Positions 42,301 through 51,200 of a stretch of DNA of 64,000 nucleotides are shown one piece after another. The DNA is taken from the NCBI RefSeq assembly GCF_008639165.1, contig NZ_CP029197.1, positions 6,328,001 through 6,392,000 of the forward strand, in the 5' to 3' direction. The position numbers were made by a program, and so were the translations under genes. This DNA is from Streptomyces venezuelae ATCC 10712 (lineage in GTDB: Bacteria; Actinomycetota; Actinomycetes; Streptomycetales; Streptomycetaceae). Each line of letters begins with the position of its first letter. Position 1 is the first letter of the stretch. The notes under the pieces are model-generated. The model saw nothing but the letters and a program-made list of their open reading frames with translations, was not told the DNA's origin and ran no database searches.

Positions 42301-42452
42301 TCCCAGTCGCCGGGTACGCCGGAGCCGGGCGCCGGGCCGGACGATGCGGCGCCCGGCCCGGCGGTGCCGGGCGTGAGCCCGGCCGGGTCGTCGGAAGGCG
42401 TCACGGCGTCCGGCACGGCGGCGCGCCGGCGCAGCCTGTCCCGCCATGCCAT
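39333..42452 (-). CDS. Large disordered Pro/Ala-rich CIS-cluster protein with repeated VQR motifs
   Basis: A 1039-residue protein made largely of Pro, Ala, Gly, Thr and Arg. Its only ordered-looking parts are the N-terminus (MAWRDRLRRRAAV, LFRSRLAAW-like segment near residues 70-105) and the C-terminal end (DLDELARRLLDPVARLLRTELRRG). Eleven VQR tripeptides, usually followed by A/S/R, plus one AQR and one IQR, are spread along the chain. Two duplications are visible (38- and 57-residue units). The frame is chosen over an overlapping Arg-rich frame because it has sensible ends and fits the 4-nt gap to the upstream gene. It may be a tape-measure substitute, scaffold or cargo adaptor; no domain is recognised. 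Confidence 0.75.
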   Translation of the reverse strand: MAWRDRLRRRAAVPDAVTPSDDPAGLTPGTAGPGAASSGPAPGSGVPGDWDGGWRMTTPARLTVSRAPMSVSDGLVFRSRLAAWRDPSFDTGLAHALLPTAPTGVVRGVTRPATAGPAPHSAGGPLLLRAVRQNEQNEEAGATGATERPGPSGPVRPAPPVQRSAAGTPTAAPSTPVVRTAATGAPGGSAGPVVARAEARGGTAGNPGAGKAPTPASAPATVSGEAGPTAGETRTGDLASRPSSPVLGTPAPAVQRAATADGGPVPPAAPVRTPTPPNFPLIRRIAVIPDSALAAAPGGTPAGRTPPVQRAKAGNTSMGAPAMPSSGATPPVRTSPPGPAGAPAQRASATPAGGSAADTGAAAEAPPAVVRPRAVGRSLTVARVPAVARRRVSVVTPPAAPAAPSAQPAQSSPSTRPAPDSPVQRAPGRAPLGAPLTELPSTAKPLSHGPAVAPGTSPAPAMPVIQRQAEPSADGGGPAPSPQSGTASETTRRGPGRPTPRVRTGLGAPMAALPPSAAPATPPSSRPGAARPASAADGRSTPPSPGPSQPSAQTPLLGTDSVQRRTDGAPAAPADSRSTPPSSGPSQPSAHAPLLGTDSVQRRTDGAAAAPGTGPTGPTGPVVQRATTAPGVPAPQHPTPPTGPAPTGTPSAVQPQGPTPVRPAPGTGPTGPTGPTGPVVQRASTAPGLPAPQHPTPSAAQPQAPLHPAPTPVRPEPVPAPSVPVGAPPVVQRSATSPELPTSPTPAPHHSARAQASPGSPARARASVPPLVVARAVPGRSVASRPVSDGGSAVPPRTRKLLASRPVTLGTQDLGGPAAPAPRPAGRPVVAARWPGSPQVQRASEGAPAAPAPTPARTAGAPPVAPGHAVRPTSRPGPPASGPRPANGLPTAYASSPGAPAPVVAPLPVTRPQTAPLMVQSAPAMPSARPPVPVVRPGSPAQAPPPPVGTAAPVQRATGGSGGPAAAPRAGRPTPPPATATGTTSSGRSKRAGDGVPPGGPDLDLDELARRLLDPVARLLRTELRRGRERAGRPFDGRR
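40370..40860 (-). repeat. Internal duplications in the disordered CIS protein gene
   Basis: A 114-bp unit beginning GCTCCGTCGGTACGGCGCTG at 40633 recurs at 40747 (both encode TDSVQRRTDG). A second, 171-bp spaced pair beginning GTGCTGGGGTGCCGGGA/GGAC at 40371 and 40542 encodes GPVVQRAxTAPGxPAPQHP. Both are in frame. Confidence 0.8.
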
Positions 42453-42456
42453 CTGT

Positions 42457-42615
42457 TCAACCGCCTTCGTTCATACGGGTGTTGATGCGCGCGATCTCGG
42501 CGACCCAGTCCTGGCGTTCGCCGTGCGTCAGGTCCAGGATCTCGTCGCGCCGCCAATGGAAGTGGTACGCGATGTACGCGATCTCCTCCCGGAGCCGGGG
42601 GAGCGCGTACGTCAC
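42457..42615 (-). CDS. Small CIS-cluster protein, DUF6760-like
   Basis: A 52-residue protein with a strongly conserved-looking sequence: TYALPRLREEIAYIAYHFHW, then DEILDLTHGERQDWVAEI and INTRMNEGG. GTG 42615 overlaps the stop of the tail-assembly gene by 4 nt (GTGA) and the next ATG follows 4 nt after its own stop. It resembles the small DUF6760 family of eCIS clusters and phage tail-assembly chaperone subunits (GpG/GpGT-type second part); the family name is from memory. Confidence 0.78.
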   Translation of the reverse strand: MTYALPRLREEIAYIAYHFHWRRDEILDLTHGERQDWVAEIARINTRMNEGG

Positions 42616-43106
42616 GATTCCCCCAGGCGCCCACCGGAGAGGTCGACCTCGAAGCCGCCCTCGCAGTGCGGGCAGGTGACCGCCGCGCGGGTGTGGCCCT
42701 CGCTGTTGACGCGCCGGTAGAAGTCCTGGAGGAACGCGACGTCGGTCGCGTACATCCGCTCCACGATCCCGGCGTGCACGTCGGTGATGTCGCCGAGCCG
42801 GGTGATCACCTGGCTGAGCAGCACCACGCTCAGGTACGCCGGGTTCTCCTTGACCCGCAGGTCGATCTGCGGGCGCAGCTCGTCGCGGGCGGTGGCCAGC
42901 CGCATCGAGCCGTGCCGGTGCACGTTGCCCGCGTCGTCGACGTACCCGCGCGGCAGCTCGAACTCGAACTCGGTGCGCAGGCCGTGGTCCTCTCGGCGCG
43001 GCGGGGCGGCGGCCGGGCCGGCCGCCGCCTCCTCCGGCGCCGGGGCGGGCGCTGTGACCTGGAGGAGGTCCTCCAGGTTGCCCGCCGTCACCGTACGGCG
43101 CCTCAT
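42612..43106 (-). CDS. CIS tail-assembly protein with C-terminal CxxC
   Basis: A 164-residue protein. After an Ala/Pro-rich, Glu-rich N-terminus comes TEFEFELPRGYVDDAGNVHR, RLATARDELRPQIDLRVKEN and YLSVVLLSQVITRLGDITDV, followed by MYATDVAFLQDFYRRVN and a C-terminal CPHCEGGFEVDL. The pattern (a beta segment, then helices around the phrase 'MRLATARDE') resembles phage tail-assembly chaperones or baseplate-hub assembly proteins. The CPHC may bind zinc with another subunit. It overlaps both neighbours by 4 nt. Confidence 0.78.
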   Translation of the reverse strand: MRRRTVTAGNLEDLLQVTAPAPAPEEAAAGPAAAPPRREDHGLRTEFEFELPRGYVDDAGNVHRHGSMRLATARDELRPQIDLRVKENPAYLSVVLLSQVITRLGDITDVHAGIVERMYATDVAFLQDFYRRVNSEGHTRAAVTCPHCEGGFEVDLSGGRLGES

Positions 43107-43543
43107 TCGACGACGATCTCCTCGAACACGATCGTGACGGACTCGGTGGCCGGGGACGAGTCGCCGGCCTTGAGGGACGGGCCCTCCCACTTGGAGGCCC
43201 AGCCCTGCATCAGCTGGATGCGGCGGACCGTGTTGCCCTCGGTGTCCTTGATCTCGATCGTGAGGTTCTGCCGGGCGGAGTTCACGGCCCCGTTGTTCAG
43301 GGTCTCCTTGATCCACTTGGTGAACTCGCTGCTCTGGTCGAGTCCCCGCGTGATCGTGATCTCGCCGGCCTGCCGGGCGCCCGGCTGCTTGCGGATGATC
43401 TGCTTGCCGTCCGAGGTGACCTGCTTGATCTCGACGACGTCCTCCTCGACGGTGAACCCGCTGATCTCCTGGATCGATTCGACCAGGTAACCACCGAGCT
43501 GCACGCCGAAGATGTGGGTGGAAAGAGCGTCTCCCGTTGCCAT
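43103..43543 (-). CDS. CIS inner tube protein
   Basis: A 146-residue gp19-family tube protein: TGDALSTHIFGVQLGGYLVE, ISGFTVEEDVVEIKQVT, RKQPGARQAGEITITRG and QLMQGWASKWEGPSLKAGD. It polymerises into the rigid tube expelled on sheath contraction. It directly follows the sheath gene (35-bp gap) and overlaps the next gene by 4 nt. Identification is secure. Confidence 0.94.
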   Translation of the reverse strand: MATGDALSTHIFGVQLGGYLVESIQEISGFTVEEDVVEIKQVTSDGKQIIRKQPGARQAGEITITRGLDQSSEFTKWIKETLNNGAVNSARQNLTIEIKDTEGNTVRRIQLMQGWASKWEGPSLKAGDSSPATESVTIVFEEIVVE

Positions 43544-43578
43544 GTGTGTCTGTCAACCTTTCCTTGCGGATCCGTGGG

Positions 43579-45132
43579 TCACTCGTCGACGAGGCTGGTG
43601 CTGTCGGAGAACTGGGCGAGCCGGAACACCACGAACTCGGCGGGCTTGACCGGCGACACGCCGATCTCGCAGACCACACGGCCCTGGTCGATGGACTCCT
43701 GCGGGTTGTTCTCCCGGTCGCACTTGACGTAGAACGCCTCCGCCGCCGTCCGGCCGAACAGCGCGCCACGGCGCCACTCCTCCGTGAGGAACGCGGTGAC
43801 GTTGCGCCGGATGCTCGACCAGAGCCGGTCGTCGTTCGGCTCGAACACCACCCACTGGGTGCCCAGGAGGATGGACTCCTCCAGGTAGTTGAACAGGCGG
43901 CGCACGTTCAGGTAGCGCCAGGCCGGGTCGGACGAGAGGGTGCGGGCGCCCCAGATGCGGATGCCACGGCCCGGGAAGGCACGTACGCAGTTCACGCCGA
44001 TCGGGTTGAGCAGGTCCTGCTCGCCCTTGCTCAGCCGCAGTTCCAGGTCGACCGCGCCGCGGATCACCTCGTTGGCGGGCGCCTTGTGCACCCCGCGCTC
44101 GGCGTCGCTGCGCGCCCACACGCCGGCGATGTGACCGCTCGGCGGGACGAGCGCGTTGCGCCCGGCGGCCGGGTCGAAGACCTTCACCCACGGGTAGTAC
44201 AGGGTGGCGAAGCGGGAGTCGTAACCCGCCTCGTCCTGACGCCAGTTGCGCACCTGCTGCGCGGAGAGCCCGGGCGGGGTGTCCAGGACGGCGACCCGGT
44301 CGCCCATCTGCTCGCAGTGCGAGATGACCGCGAGCTGCACGGTCCGCACGCCCTCGGCGTCGATGTCGCCGCGCTGGTGGGCGCTCATCAGGTCCGGGAC
44401 GGCGACCATGGTGATCTCGTCGATGGTCTCCAGGCCGGCGAAGCCGGTGCGGGCGCCCGCGTCGCCGACGTACTCGGCCGGGTCGAGCCGGGCCACGCCG
44501 TCGCGGCCGGCCTGCGCGGGCACGACCGGTGCCGCGTCCGGCAGGGCCACGCTGAGGGCCGCGGGACGGGTCTGGGTGGCGTCGCGCTGCTCGGTGACCT
44601 CGATGAGCTTCGACGCCCGCGTCTGGTTGACGAGGTAGCCCTTGACGTTCTTGCGGGTCGACGCCTCGTACGTCTCGACCACCCGGTCGCCCTGACGGAC
44701 CAGCAGCTTGAAGCGGTCCTCGGGCGGGTTCTCCCCGTCGGCGTCGGCGATCTCGACCGTGACGCCGGTGACGCCGGGCTTGACCGCGGCGAGGAAGCCG
44801 CCGCCGAGCTCGACCGGCCGCGCGGCACCGGCGCCCGCGGGCCCGGCGCTCGCGGCGCCGCTCTGCGCGGTTCCGCCGATGCGGACGATGTACGCGGCGC
44901 CGCCGCCGTTGGCGAAGTACCCGTACACCGCGTGGGGCAGGTAGGTGCCCTCGGTGAAGCCGCCGAAGTTCTGGGTGTACTGGTCCCAGCTGGTGACCAG
45001 CGTCGGCTCGTGGAACGGGCCGGTCTGGGCGAAGCCGACGAACGCGGCGACGGCGGTGCCGACCCCTTCGATCGGCCGAGCACCGGACTGCACCTCCTCC
45101 ACGTACACGCCCGGGGTGAGGTACGTCGGCAT
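43579..45132 (-). CDS. CIS contractile sheath protein
   Basis: A 517-residue phage tail-sheath protein. ATG 45132 has AAGGAG 5 nt upstream. The N-terminus TYLTPGVYVEEVQSGARPIE and GVGTAVAAFVGFAQTGP are classical, as is the C-terminal domain from FPGRGIRIWGARTLSSDPAWR through YLNVRRLFNYLEESIL to EIGVSPVKPAEFVVFRLAQ. Domain insertions typical of larger sheaths lie between residues about 90 and 330. The locus has one sheath gene, whereas many Gram-negative eCIS have two or three. The sheath contracts to drive the tube. A 236-bp gap precedes it, possibly with its own promoter. Confidence 0.96.
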   Translation of the reverse strand: MPTYLTPGVYVEEVQSGARPIEGVGTAVAAFVGFAQTGPFHEPTLVTSWDQYTQNFGGFTEGTYLPHAVYGYFANGGGAAYIVRIGGTAQSGAASAGPAGAGAARPVELGGGFLAAVKPGVTGVTVEIADADGENPPEDRFKLLVRQGDRVVETYEASTRKNVKGYLVNQTRASKLIEVTEQRDATQTRPAALSVALPDAAPVVPAQAGRDGVARLDPAEYVGDAGARTGFAGLETIDEITMVAVPDLMSAHQRGDIDAEGVRTVQLAVISHCEQMGDRVAVLDTPPGLSAQQVRNWRQDEAGYDSRFATLYYPWVKVFDPAAGRNALVPPSGHIAGVWARSDAERGVHKAPANEVIRGAVDLELRLSKGEQDLLNPIGVNCVRAFPGRGIRIWGARTLSSDPAWRYLNVRRLFNYLEESILLGTQWVVFEPNDDRLWSSIRRNVTAFLTEEWRRGALFGRTAAEAFYVKCDRENNPQESIDQGRVVCEIGVSPVKPAEFVVFRLAQFSDSTSLVDE

Positions 45133-45368
45133 GCTCGCTCCTTCGTGTCGCTGCGCTGCGCCGGGTGGCGGCGGCGGATCGCCGCGTCGCGCTCAGGTCG
45201 CTCCAGCCTTTCCGGTGGCCGCGGGTCGGCGGCAGGGGCGCACGGACCTGGCCGGGGGCACGGGCGCTGCCCTCCTGGTCGCCCGCCGCCGGACCTCCCA
45301 GGCAGCGGGCAGGTCCGGGACGGCGCAGGTACGGCCGCACTGCCGTACGGGCACGGTTCGGGTACGGC
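45133..45368. other. 236-bp gap before the sheath gene
   Basis: This is the largest gap inside the CIS operon. A weak hairpin (GCCGTAC 45342-45348 / GTACGGC 45362-45368) follows the ATPase stop and could attenuate read-through. I see no gene. A second promoter for the abundant sheath and tube is plausible but not visible as a clear consensus. Confidence 0.5.
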
Positions 45369-47573
45369 TCAGGGGCGCGTGACCTGCGGCAGATACGGTC
45401 CGAACTCGCCCTCCAGGACCAGGCGGCCGAGCTTGCGGTACTCCTGGGCGACCGCCGTCACCAGCTGCTCCATGGCCAGGGGGGCACCCGCCGCGGCCGC
45501 GTCGTACGCGGCGGTCACCGCGCAGGCCCGGATCGAACCGCCGGCCAGCTCGAACCGGTCGGCGCAGAAGCCCAGATCGAGGTCGTCCGCCCGGGGCAGT
45601 CGGTCGCCCAGACACCGCTCCCACAGCGCGAGCCGCTGGGCGGCGTCGGGCACCGGGAAGTCCGCGATCACGTCCAGGCGCCGGGTGAACGCCTCGTCCA
45701 GGTTGGCCCGCAGATTGGTCGTCAGGACGGCGATGCCGTCGAAGGACTCCATCCGCTGGAGCAGATAGGCGGACTCGACGTTGGCGTGCCGGTCCTGGGC
45801 GTCCTTCACCTCGGAGCGCTTCCCGAAGATCGCGTCGGCCTCGTCGAACAACAGCACCGCGTTGACGGCCGAGGCCTCCGTGAAGATCCGTTCCAGGTTC
45901 TTCTCGGTCTCGCCGACGTACTTGTCGACGACCGTGGACAGGTCGACCACGTACAGATCCATGCCCAGGTCGGCGGCCACGACCTCGGCCGACATCGTCT
46001 TGCCGGTCCCGGAAGGCCCCGCGAACAGGGCGATCACCCCGCGCCCGCGCCCGCCGCCGGGCCGCATGCCCCACTGCCCGAGCACCTGGTCGCGGTGCCG
46101 GGCCCGTACCGCGAGCTCCCGCAGACCCCGGTGGGTGGTCTCGGGGAGCACCAGATCGTCCCAGCCCACCGCCGGCTCCACCCGGCGGGCGAGCCGGGCG
46201 AGGCCCGCGCCGTTCTGGGCCCGCACGGCGGACCGCAGGTCCTCCGGCGAGACCGGCCGGCCGTCGAGCGCCGCCGTGCGCACGGCGGCCCCCGCGGCGC
46301 GCCGCAGCTGCCCCGCGTCGAGCCGGTGCGCCGCCACGGACCGGGCGAGCCCGTCGACCGCGCCGTCCCGGTCGGGTTCCTCGCGCTCCAGGGCGTGCCG
46401 CCAGCGCGCCGCCTGTCGGTCGGGCGAGGCGGCCGCCACGGTCAGCGTGACGGGCGTGTCGGCCGCCCAGCCGGGCTCCCAGCCGCTCGTCCCGTACGTG
46501 AACAGGGGGATGCCGCGCAGCTCCGCGCTGAGCGCGCGAAGCAGCCGGGTCCGCTCGCCGGGTTTGTCGGGCAGCTCCTCCAGTGGGCCGAGCAGCACCC
46601 CGGCGCCCACCAGGCGGGCCTCCCTGGCCGTGGCGCGGGCGAGTGCGGGCACGTCCAGGGCGTCCCGGCCGAGGACGGCCGGGTCCAGGGCGAGGACCCG
46701 CCGGCCGCCCGCGCGGAGCGCGGCGACGGCGAGGCCCTCGGGGTCACCGCCCCGGGCCCGCAGGTGGACGTGGGCGGTGCCGTGGCTGGGGCCGGGGCCG
46801 TGGCCGGGGCCGTGGCCTGGGCCGTGATCTGTGCCGTGCCCGCTTCCGTATCCGGTGCCGCGTCCCGTGCCGTGGCTGATCGCGGCGGCGGCCCGGTCCC
46901 GTTCGGCCGGGTCCACGGCCGGGTCTTCGGCGGCCTCGCGGAGCACTCCGGCGAGCCTCGGTTCGGGCGAGGTGTCACCGAGCAGGTGGGCGGTGACCCG
47001 GTCCGGAACGACCAACAGGCGTGACAGCGGCGGCCGTTCGGGCTCGGCCACCTCCAGCAGGCCGCCCGCGACGAGCGGAGCCGTGGGGGAGAGCCGGAAG
47101 CGCGCGGCCGACGCCCCGGAGCGGCCGCACAGTTCGAGGGCGAGCCCGACCGTGGGCCGGCGGCGCGTCAGATCGTCGTTGAGGTATCCGTAGAGCTGCT
47201 CGAAGCGGGTGTCCAGGTCCGGTGCCAGGGCGACCAGGAGCAGGTCCACGTCGAGCGGGTCGAGCCCGAAGCGGGCGGCGAGCACGTGCAGCGGCGAACC
47301 GGGCGGGGCCTCGGCCGCCGGGAGTACGGACAGGAGCGGCCCGTCCGGGGCGTCGAGGAGCCGCCCGGCCGCCTCGGGGCTGAGGTACTGCCCCCGGTAG
47401 GGGTCGTCGGGGTCGGGATCGCCGGCCCGCCGCCGGGCCACGGCCAGCCGCACCCGCTCCTCGACGGCCCGCAGCCGCGCCCAGAAGTGAGGGTCGTCGG
47501 GACGGGCATCTTCAGCGGTCCCGGTCCCGGTGTCGCCGGTGGTGTCGGACTCGCGGCGGATCGTGTGGGTCAC
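45369..47573 (-). CDS. CIS AAA+ ATPase (Afp15-like) with His-Gly-rich insertion
   Basis: A 734-residue AAA+ protein. GTG 47573 overlaps the DUF4255 stop by 4 nt. The C-terminal AAA domain has Walker A in FAGPSGTGKTMSAEVV, Walker B in AVLLFDEADAIFGKR and the arginine-finger region NLDEAFTRRLDVIADFPVP. N-terminal helical regions include DPHFWARLRAVEERVRLAVA and DVDLLLVALAPDLDTRFEQL. Between them, about residues 231-268 are a His/Gly-rich low-complexity run (GHGPGHGPGHGPGPSHG). Family members (Afp15) are needed to assemble or disassemble particles. The ATPase is likely active. The His-rich insertion could bind metals and may be a lineage addition. Confidence 0.92.
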   Translation of the reverse strand: MTHTIRRESDTTGDTGTGTAEDARPDDPHFWARLRAVEERVRLAVARRRAGDPDPDDPYRGQYLSPEAAGRLLDAPDGPLLSVLPAAEAPPGSPLHVLAARFGLDPLDVDLLLVALAPDLDTRFEQLYGYLNDDLTRRRPTVGLALELCGRSGASAARFRLSPTAPLVAGGLLEVAEPERPPLSRLLVVPDRVTAHLLGDTSPEPRLAGVLREAAEDPAVDPAERDRAAAAISHGTGRGTGYGSGHGTDHGPGHGPGHGPGPSHGTAHVHLRARGGDPEGLAVAALRAGGRRVLALDPAVLGRDALDVPALARATAREARLVGAGVLLGPLEELPDKPGERTRLLRALSAELRGIPLFTYGTSGWEPGWAADTPVTLTVAAASPDRQAARWRHALEREEPDRDGAVDGLARSVAAHRLDAGQLRRAAGAAVRTAALDGRPVSPEDLRSAVRAQNGAGLARLARRVEPAVGWDDLVLPETTHRGLRELAVRARHRDQVLGQWGMRPGGGRGRGVIALFAGPSGTGKTMSAEVVAADLGMDLYVVDLSTVVDKYVGETEKNLERIFTEASAVNAVLLFDEADAIFGKRSEVKDAQDRHANVESAYLLQRMESFDGIAVLTTNLRANLDEAFTRRLDVIADFPVPDAAQRLALWERCLGDRLPRADDLDLGFCADRFELAGGSIRACAVTAAYDAAAAGAPLAMEQLVTAVAQEYRKLGRLVLEGEFGPYLPQVTRP
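46765..46880 (-). repeat. His-Gly-coding tandem repeats inside the ATPase gene
   Basis: Twelve-base GCCGTGGCCGGG-type units encode repeating GHGP. They sit in a linker between the N-terminal region and the AAA domain. Confidence 0.7.
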
Positions 47574-48277
47574 GGCTGTCGTTCTCCTCTTCGGCGCCGC
47601 GCCGGGGCCGGCGGACGCTCCCGGGAGCCGCCGAAGCCCTCCGCGGGCTCCGGCGGCCGCACCTCGGTGTAGCGCAGGCGGCGCGTGCTGTCGGGGTCGC
47701 CCTGCTCGGACCGCGGCACGGACCGTACGACGAGCCCCTCGGTGACCGGCTGGGCGGTGACCCGGCTGATGCCCGCCAGTGGAGCCCGTACCCGGACCCC
47801 CAGCGAGGGCTTCAGCTCGCCGCCGAGCGCCGACCACACGTCGGAGGCCGCCGGCGCGTCCGCGCCGGTGCCGCCCGCGTCCAGGGCCACGGTCAGGCCC
47901 AGGTCCGCGAGCGTGCCGGTCAGCAGGTGCGGGGGCAGCGCGTCGGTGGACACCAGGGTGCCGAGGACCTGGGAGAGCAGCCGGTGTTCGTCTTGGGGCC
48001 GGCCCGCCCACGCCGCGATCAGGTAGGTCAGGTCGAACCAGCGGGGCGGGGTGCGGCGCGCGACGACGAGGCCGTCCTCGTCGTACACCTCGCCGCCGCC
48101 GCTGCCCCGCCGTGCGTGGTCCTCCCGGATGTCGTAGAGGAACACGCAGACGGTGGGCGCGCTGCGGCGGGCCGCCCAGTCGCGCGTCGGCGCGTCGAAG
48201 ACGACTTCGACGCCCGACGTCTCGAGGCCGGACTCCACGAGCAGTCGGCGGAGTGCTTCGTCGACTTCGTGGATCAC
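47570..48277 (-). CDS. CIS DUF4255 protein (Afp16-like tail terminator)
   Basis: A 235-residue protein of the DUF4255 family: HEVDEALRRLLVESGL, then VEVVFDAPTRDWAARRSAPT, CVFLYDIREDHARR and FDLTYLIAAWAGRPQDEHRL with LLSQVLGTLVSTDALPP. Its homologue Afp16 caps the tube and sheath and fixes particle length. A Pro/Arg-rich C-terminal tail follows. It overlaps both neighbours by 4 nt (GTGA). Confidence 0.9.
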   Translation of the reverse strand: MIHEVDEALRRLLVESGLETSGVEVVFDAPTRDWAARRSAPTVCVFLYDIREDHARRGSGGGEVYDEDGLVVARRTPPRWFDLTYLIAAWAGRPQDEHRLLSQVLGTLVSTDALPPHLLTGTLADLGLTVALDAGGTGADAPAASDVWSALGGELKPSLGVRVRAPLAGISRVTAQPVTEGLVVRSVPRSEQGDPDSTRRLRYTEVRPPEPAEGFGGSRERPPAPARRRRGERQP

Positions 48278-51200
48278 CGGCGGGTCACCACGTCCGGCGG
48301 CTGGATCGTGCCGCTGACCACGAGGAAGTCGGTCCGCACGGGCGAGAAGCCGGGGCCGCTCGCGGTGATGGTCCGGGGCCCGGTCTGGTCCTTGGCCAGG
48401 ATCAGGAGCTGCCCGATGAAGGTGCCGTCCGGCAGCGGGACCGTCGGCGCGGCGGCGGCCGTGATGCCCGGCTTCCAGGCGAACCGCACGGGCACGCCGG
48501 GCGGGAAGTCCTTGCCGCGCACCGAGGTGACGAAGCCGGGCTTGCCGATCGGCGGCACGGCGACGATGCGCGGCTGGAGGATGCGCAGCCGCTGGCGGGC
48601 GGTGTTGTCGCGCCGGTCGGCGTCGGTGCCGGTCGTGGTGAGGGTGCCGGTGACGCGGCCGGTGAGGGCCTTGTCGGGGCTGAGGACGACCTGGAGGACG
48701 CTCCGGGCGCCCGGGGCCAGGTCGGGCAGCGCGCACACCCAGGTGCGGTCGCAGCCGGGCGGCGGCCCGTTGTTCGGGATGCCGGCGGGCAGTCCGATGC
48801 GCAGCCGGAGTCCGGTGGCGAGGGCGTTGCGGCCGTTGCGGACGGTGTACGTGACGACGACGCGGCCGCCGACGTAACCGGGGTTGGGCTGGGCCGTGAC
48901 GGTCACGCCGGGTCCGGCCTTGGGCGCGGGCGGCCGGGGCGCCGGCGGGGTGGGTGCCGGGGTGGTGGTCGGCGGCGGGGTCGGGCTGGGCGGCGGCGGG
49001 GTGGGTGTCGTCGTCGACGGGCTGGGCGTCGGGGGAGTCGGCGTGACCGGTGCTTCCCGTACGGGGACCACCGTCCGGTCCGCGTTGTCGCTGGGCCGCG
49101 GGTCGAGTACGGCGCCGCCGACCGACCAGTCCACCGGCTGGTCGCCGGGGGTGACGCCGGTGACGGTGACCGTCACCGGGACGGTGGTGCCGGGCGGCAC
49201 CACGCCGAGGACGCAGCTCAGCTCCGCGGCGGCGCAGGTGGCGCCGGGCGCGGTGATTCCGGTGACGGTGAGGCCCGGCGGGGGCGCCAGCGTCAGCCGG
49301 GTGCCGGGGGAGGCGGCCGGGCCCCGGTTGACGACGTTCACCACGATGTCGGTGGAGTCCCCGACGGTGAGCGGCGGCAGGGCGTCGGGTGCTTCGACGG
49401 CGAGGTCCACGGACTGCTGGACGGTCGGCTCCTTGTGACGGCCCGGCAGATCGTTGGTGAGCTTGCCGAGTTCGCCGGAGGCGATGTTCAGGACCTTGAG
49501 CTTCTCCTGGCTGTTGGGTTCCCGGTCGGGCCGGGCGCTGAGCACCAGGCTCTTGCCGTCGGCGGTCCAGGCGGCGTCCCGGGGCTGGAACGGGCCCGGG
49601 GCTTCGGGCAGTTCGCGCCCGCAGGCGCCGGGCAGGCCGCGCGCGGCGGGCGGCAGGAGGACCCGGCAGTCGTCGCCCTTCAGGTCGGTCAGCAGGATGC
49701 CGTTGCGCTCGTCGATCCGCCCGGCGCCGTTCTTCCGGTTGAAGGCGATGGTCAGCCCGTCCGGGGAGAACGCGGGGCTGTCGTCGATGACCTGGCAGGC
49801 GCCGGGGCAGTTCTTGGCGCTCAGGTCGCGCTGCCGGTTCAGGTCGGTCACGGGCACGGTCCAGATGTGCTTGTTGCCGCCGGCGCCGTCGATGACGTGG
49901 TTGCGGGTGAAGGCGAGCGTGGTGCCGTCGGCGGACCAGGTGGGCTGGGCGTCCTGGCCGCGGGTCTCCCCGGCCGGCGGGACGATCTCGCCGGTGATCG
50001 CGCCGGTGGCCACGTCCGCGACGAGGATGCGGCTGGGCCCCGCGGCCCCGCCGACGCCGCCGGGCGAGGTCCGGGTGAAGGCGAGGAACCTGCCGTCGGG
50101 GGAGAAGGTCGGGTCGGTGTCCCAGTCCTTCTCGCCGCGGCCCGCCAGCGGCAGCACCGCCGGGTGGGTGCCGTCGGCGTCCGCCATCCAGATCCGCTGG
50201 ATCCGCGCGTTCTTCGGGCCCTCGAAGCGGGTCACCACGATCCGGCGCCCGTCGGGCGTGTAGCTCTGCCGCTCGGTCCACGGGTCGTAGTCGGCGCCCG
50301 GCTGGAACAGCGGGTCCTTCGCCGGGTCGGTGTTGGTGTCGGCGGCGGGGTCCTCGTTCAGGATCGGCAGATTGAGGTCGCGGGGGTCGGAGCCGTCCAT
50401 CCGGACGTCCTGGAGGGTCACCGCGTGCGGGCCCTCGGCGGAGACGCGCTCGACGACGGTGCCGCCGCCTTCGAGCGGGCCGAGCCAGGTCGGCGAGCCG
50501 ACCTCGCGGTCCTCGCTGAGGATCAGCGCGGGCACCTGCTCCGAGTGCACGGGCACCTGGAACACGTGGTTCCAGTCGCCCTTGCACTCGCAGGTGCGGT
50601 CCGGGCTGAGGAACAGCAGCTTGTCCCCGTCGGGCAGCCAGGCTGCCCCGTGGGTACGCCAGTTCGCCTGGGCGCCCGCGAGCAGCGGCCCGTCGGCGCG
50701 CCCGTCGGTCCACCGCAGCCGCGGCCCTGAGGAGCCGGTGGCCGTGTACGCGATCACGTCCCGGTTCTCGGCGTCGTCCACCGGGTTCCACACCGGCTCG
50801 GTGGCCCTGCCGTTGGCGGGGTCGGTGACGCGGGTGGCGTCGCCGCCCGCCAGCGGCCGTACGTAGACCTGCCGGCCGACCAGCGGGTCCCCGTCGCTGG
50901 AGTACGCGATCCGCCCGCCCTCCGGTGAGACCGTGGGGTGGACCTCGTTCGCGGGGGTGTCGGTCAGCCGGGTGAGCCCGGTGCCGTCGGTCCGCACCCG
51001 CCACAGGTCCCGCTGGCGGCCGCCGCCCGTGGCGGCCTCGGCCGAGTCGAAGACGACCGACCGGCCGTCCGGGGTCAGCCGGGGGTTCGCCGCGTCCATG
51101 CCCTCGGTCAGCCGGAGCACCGAGCCGTCCGGGGCCCGCAGGTAGACCTGCGGCCTCCGCTCGTCACGGCGGCTCGCGAAGACCAGCTGGTCGCCGAGCG

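Noticed and set aside
39316..42447. Alternative 1043-codon minus frame overlapping the disordered CIS protein
   Set aside because: It is Arg/Pro/His-rich in the manner of a shifted GC-rich frame and lacks the sensible N- and C-terminal segments and coupling to the upstream gene that the chosen frame has.
31176..48277. Interpretation of the tail-like genes as a prophage
   Set aside because: No integrase, terminase, portal, capsid or lysis gene is present, while the AAA+ ATPase, DUF4255 and accessory membrane proteins are typical of a contractile injection system.
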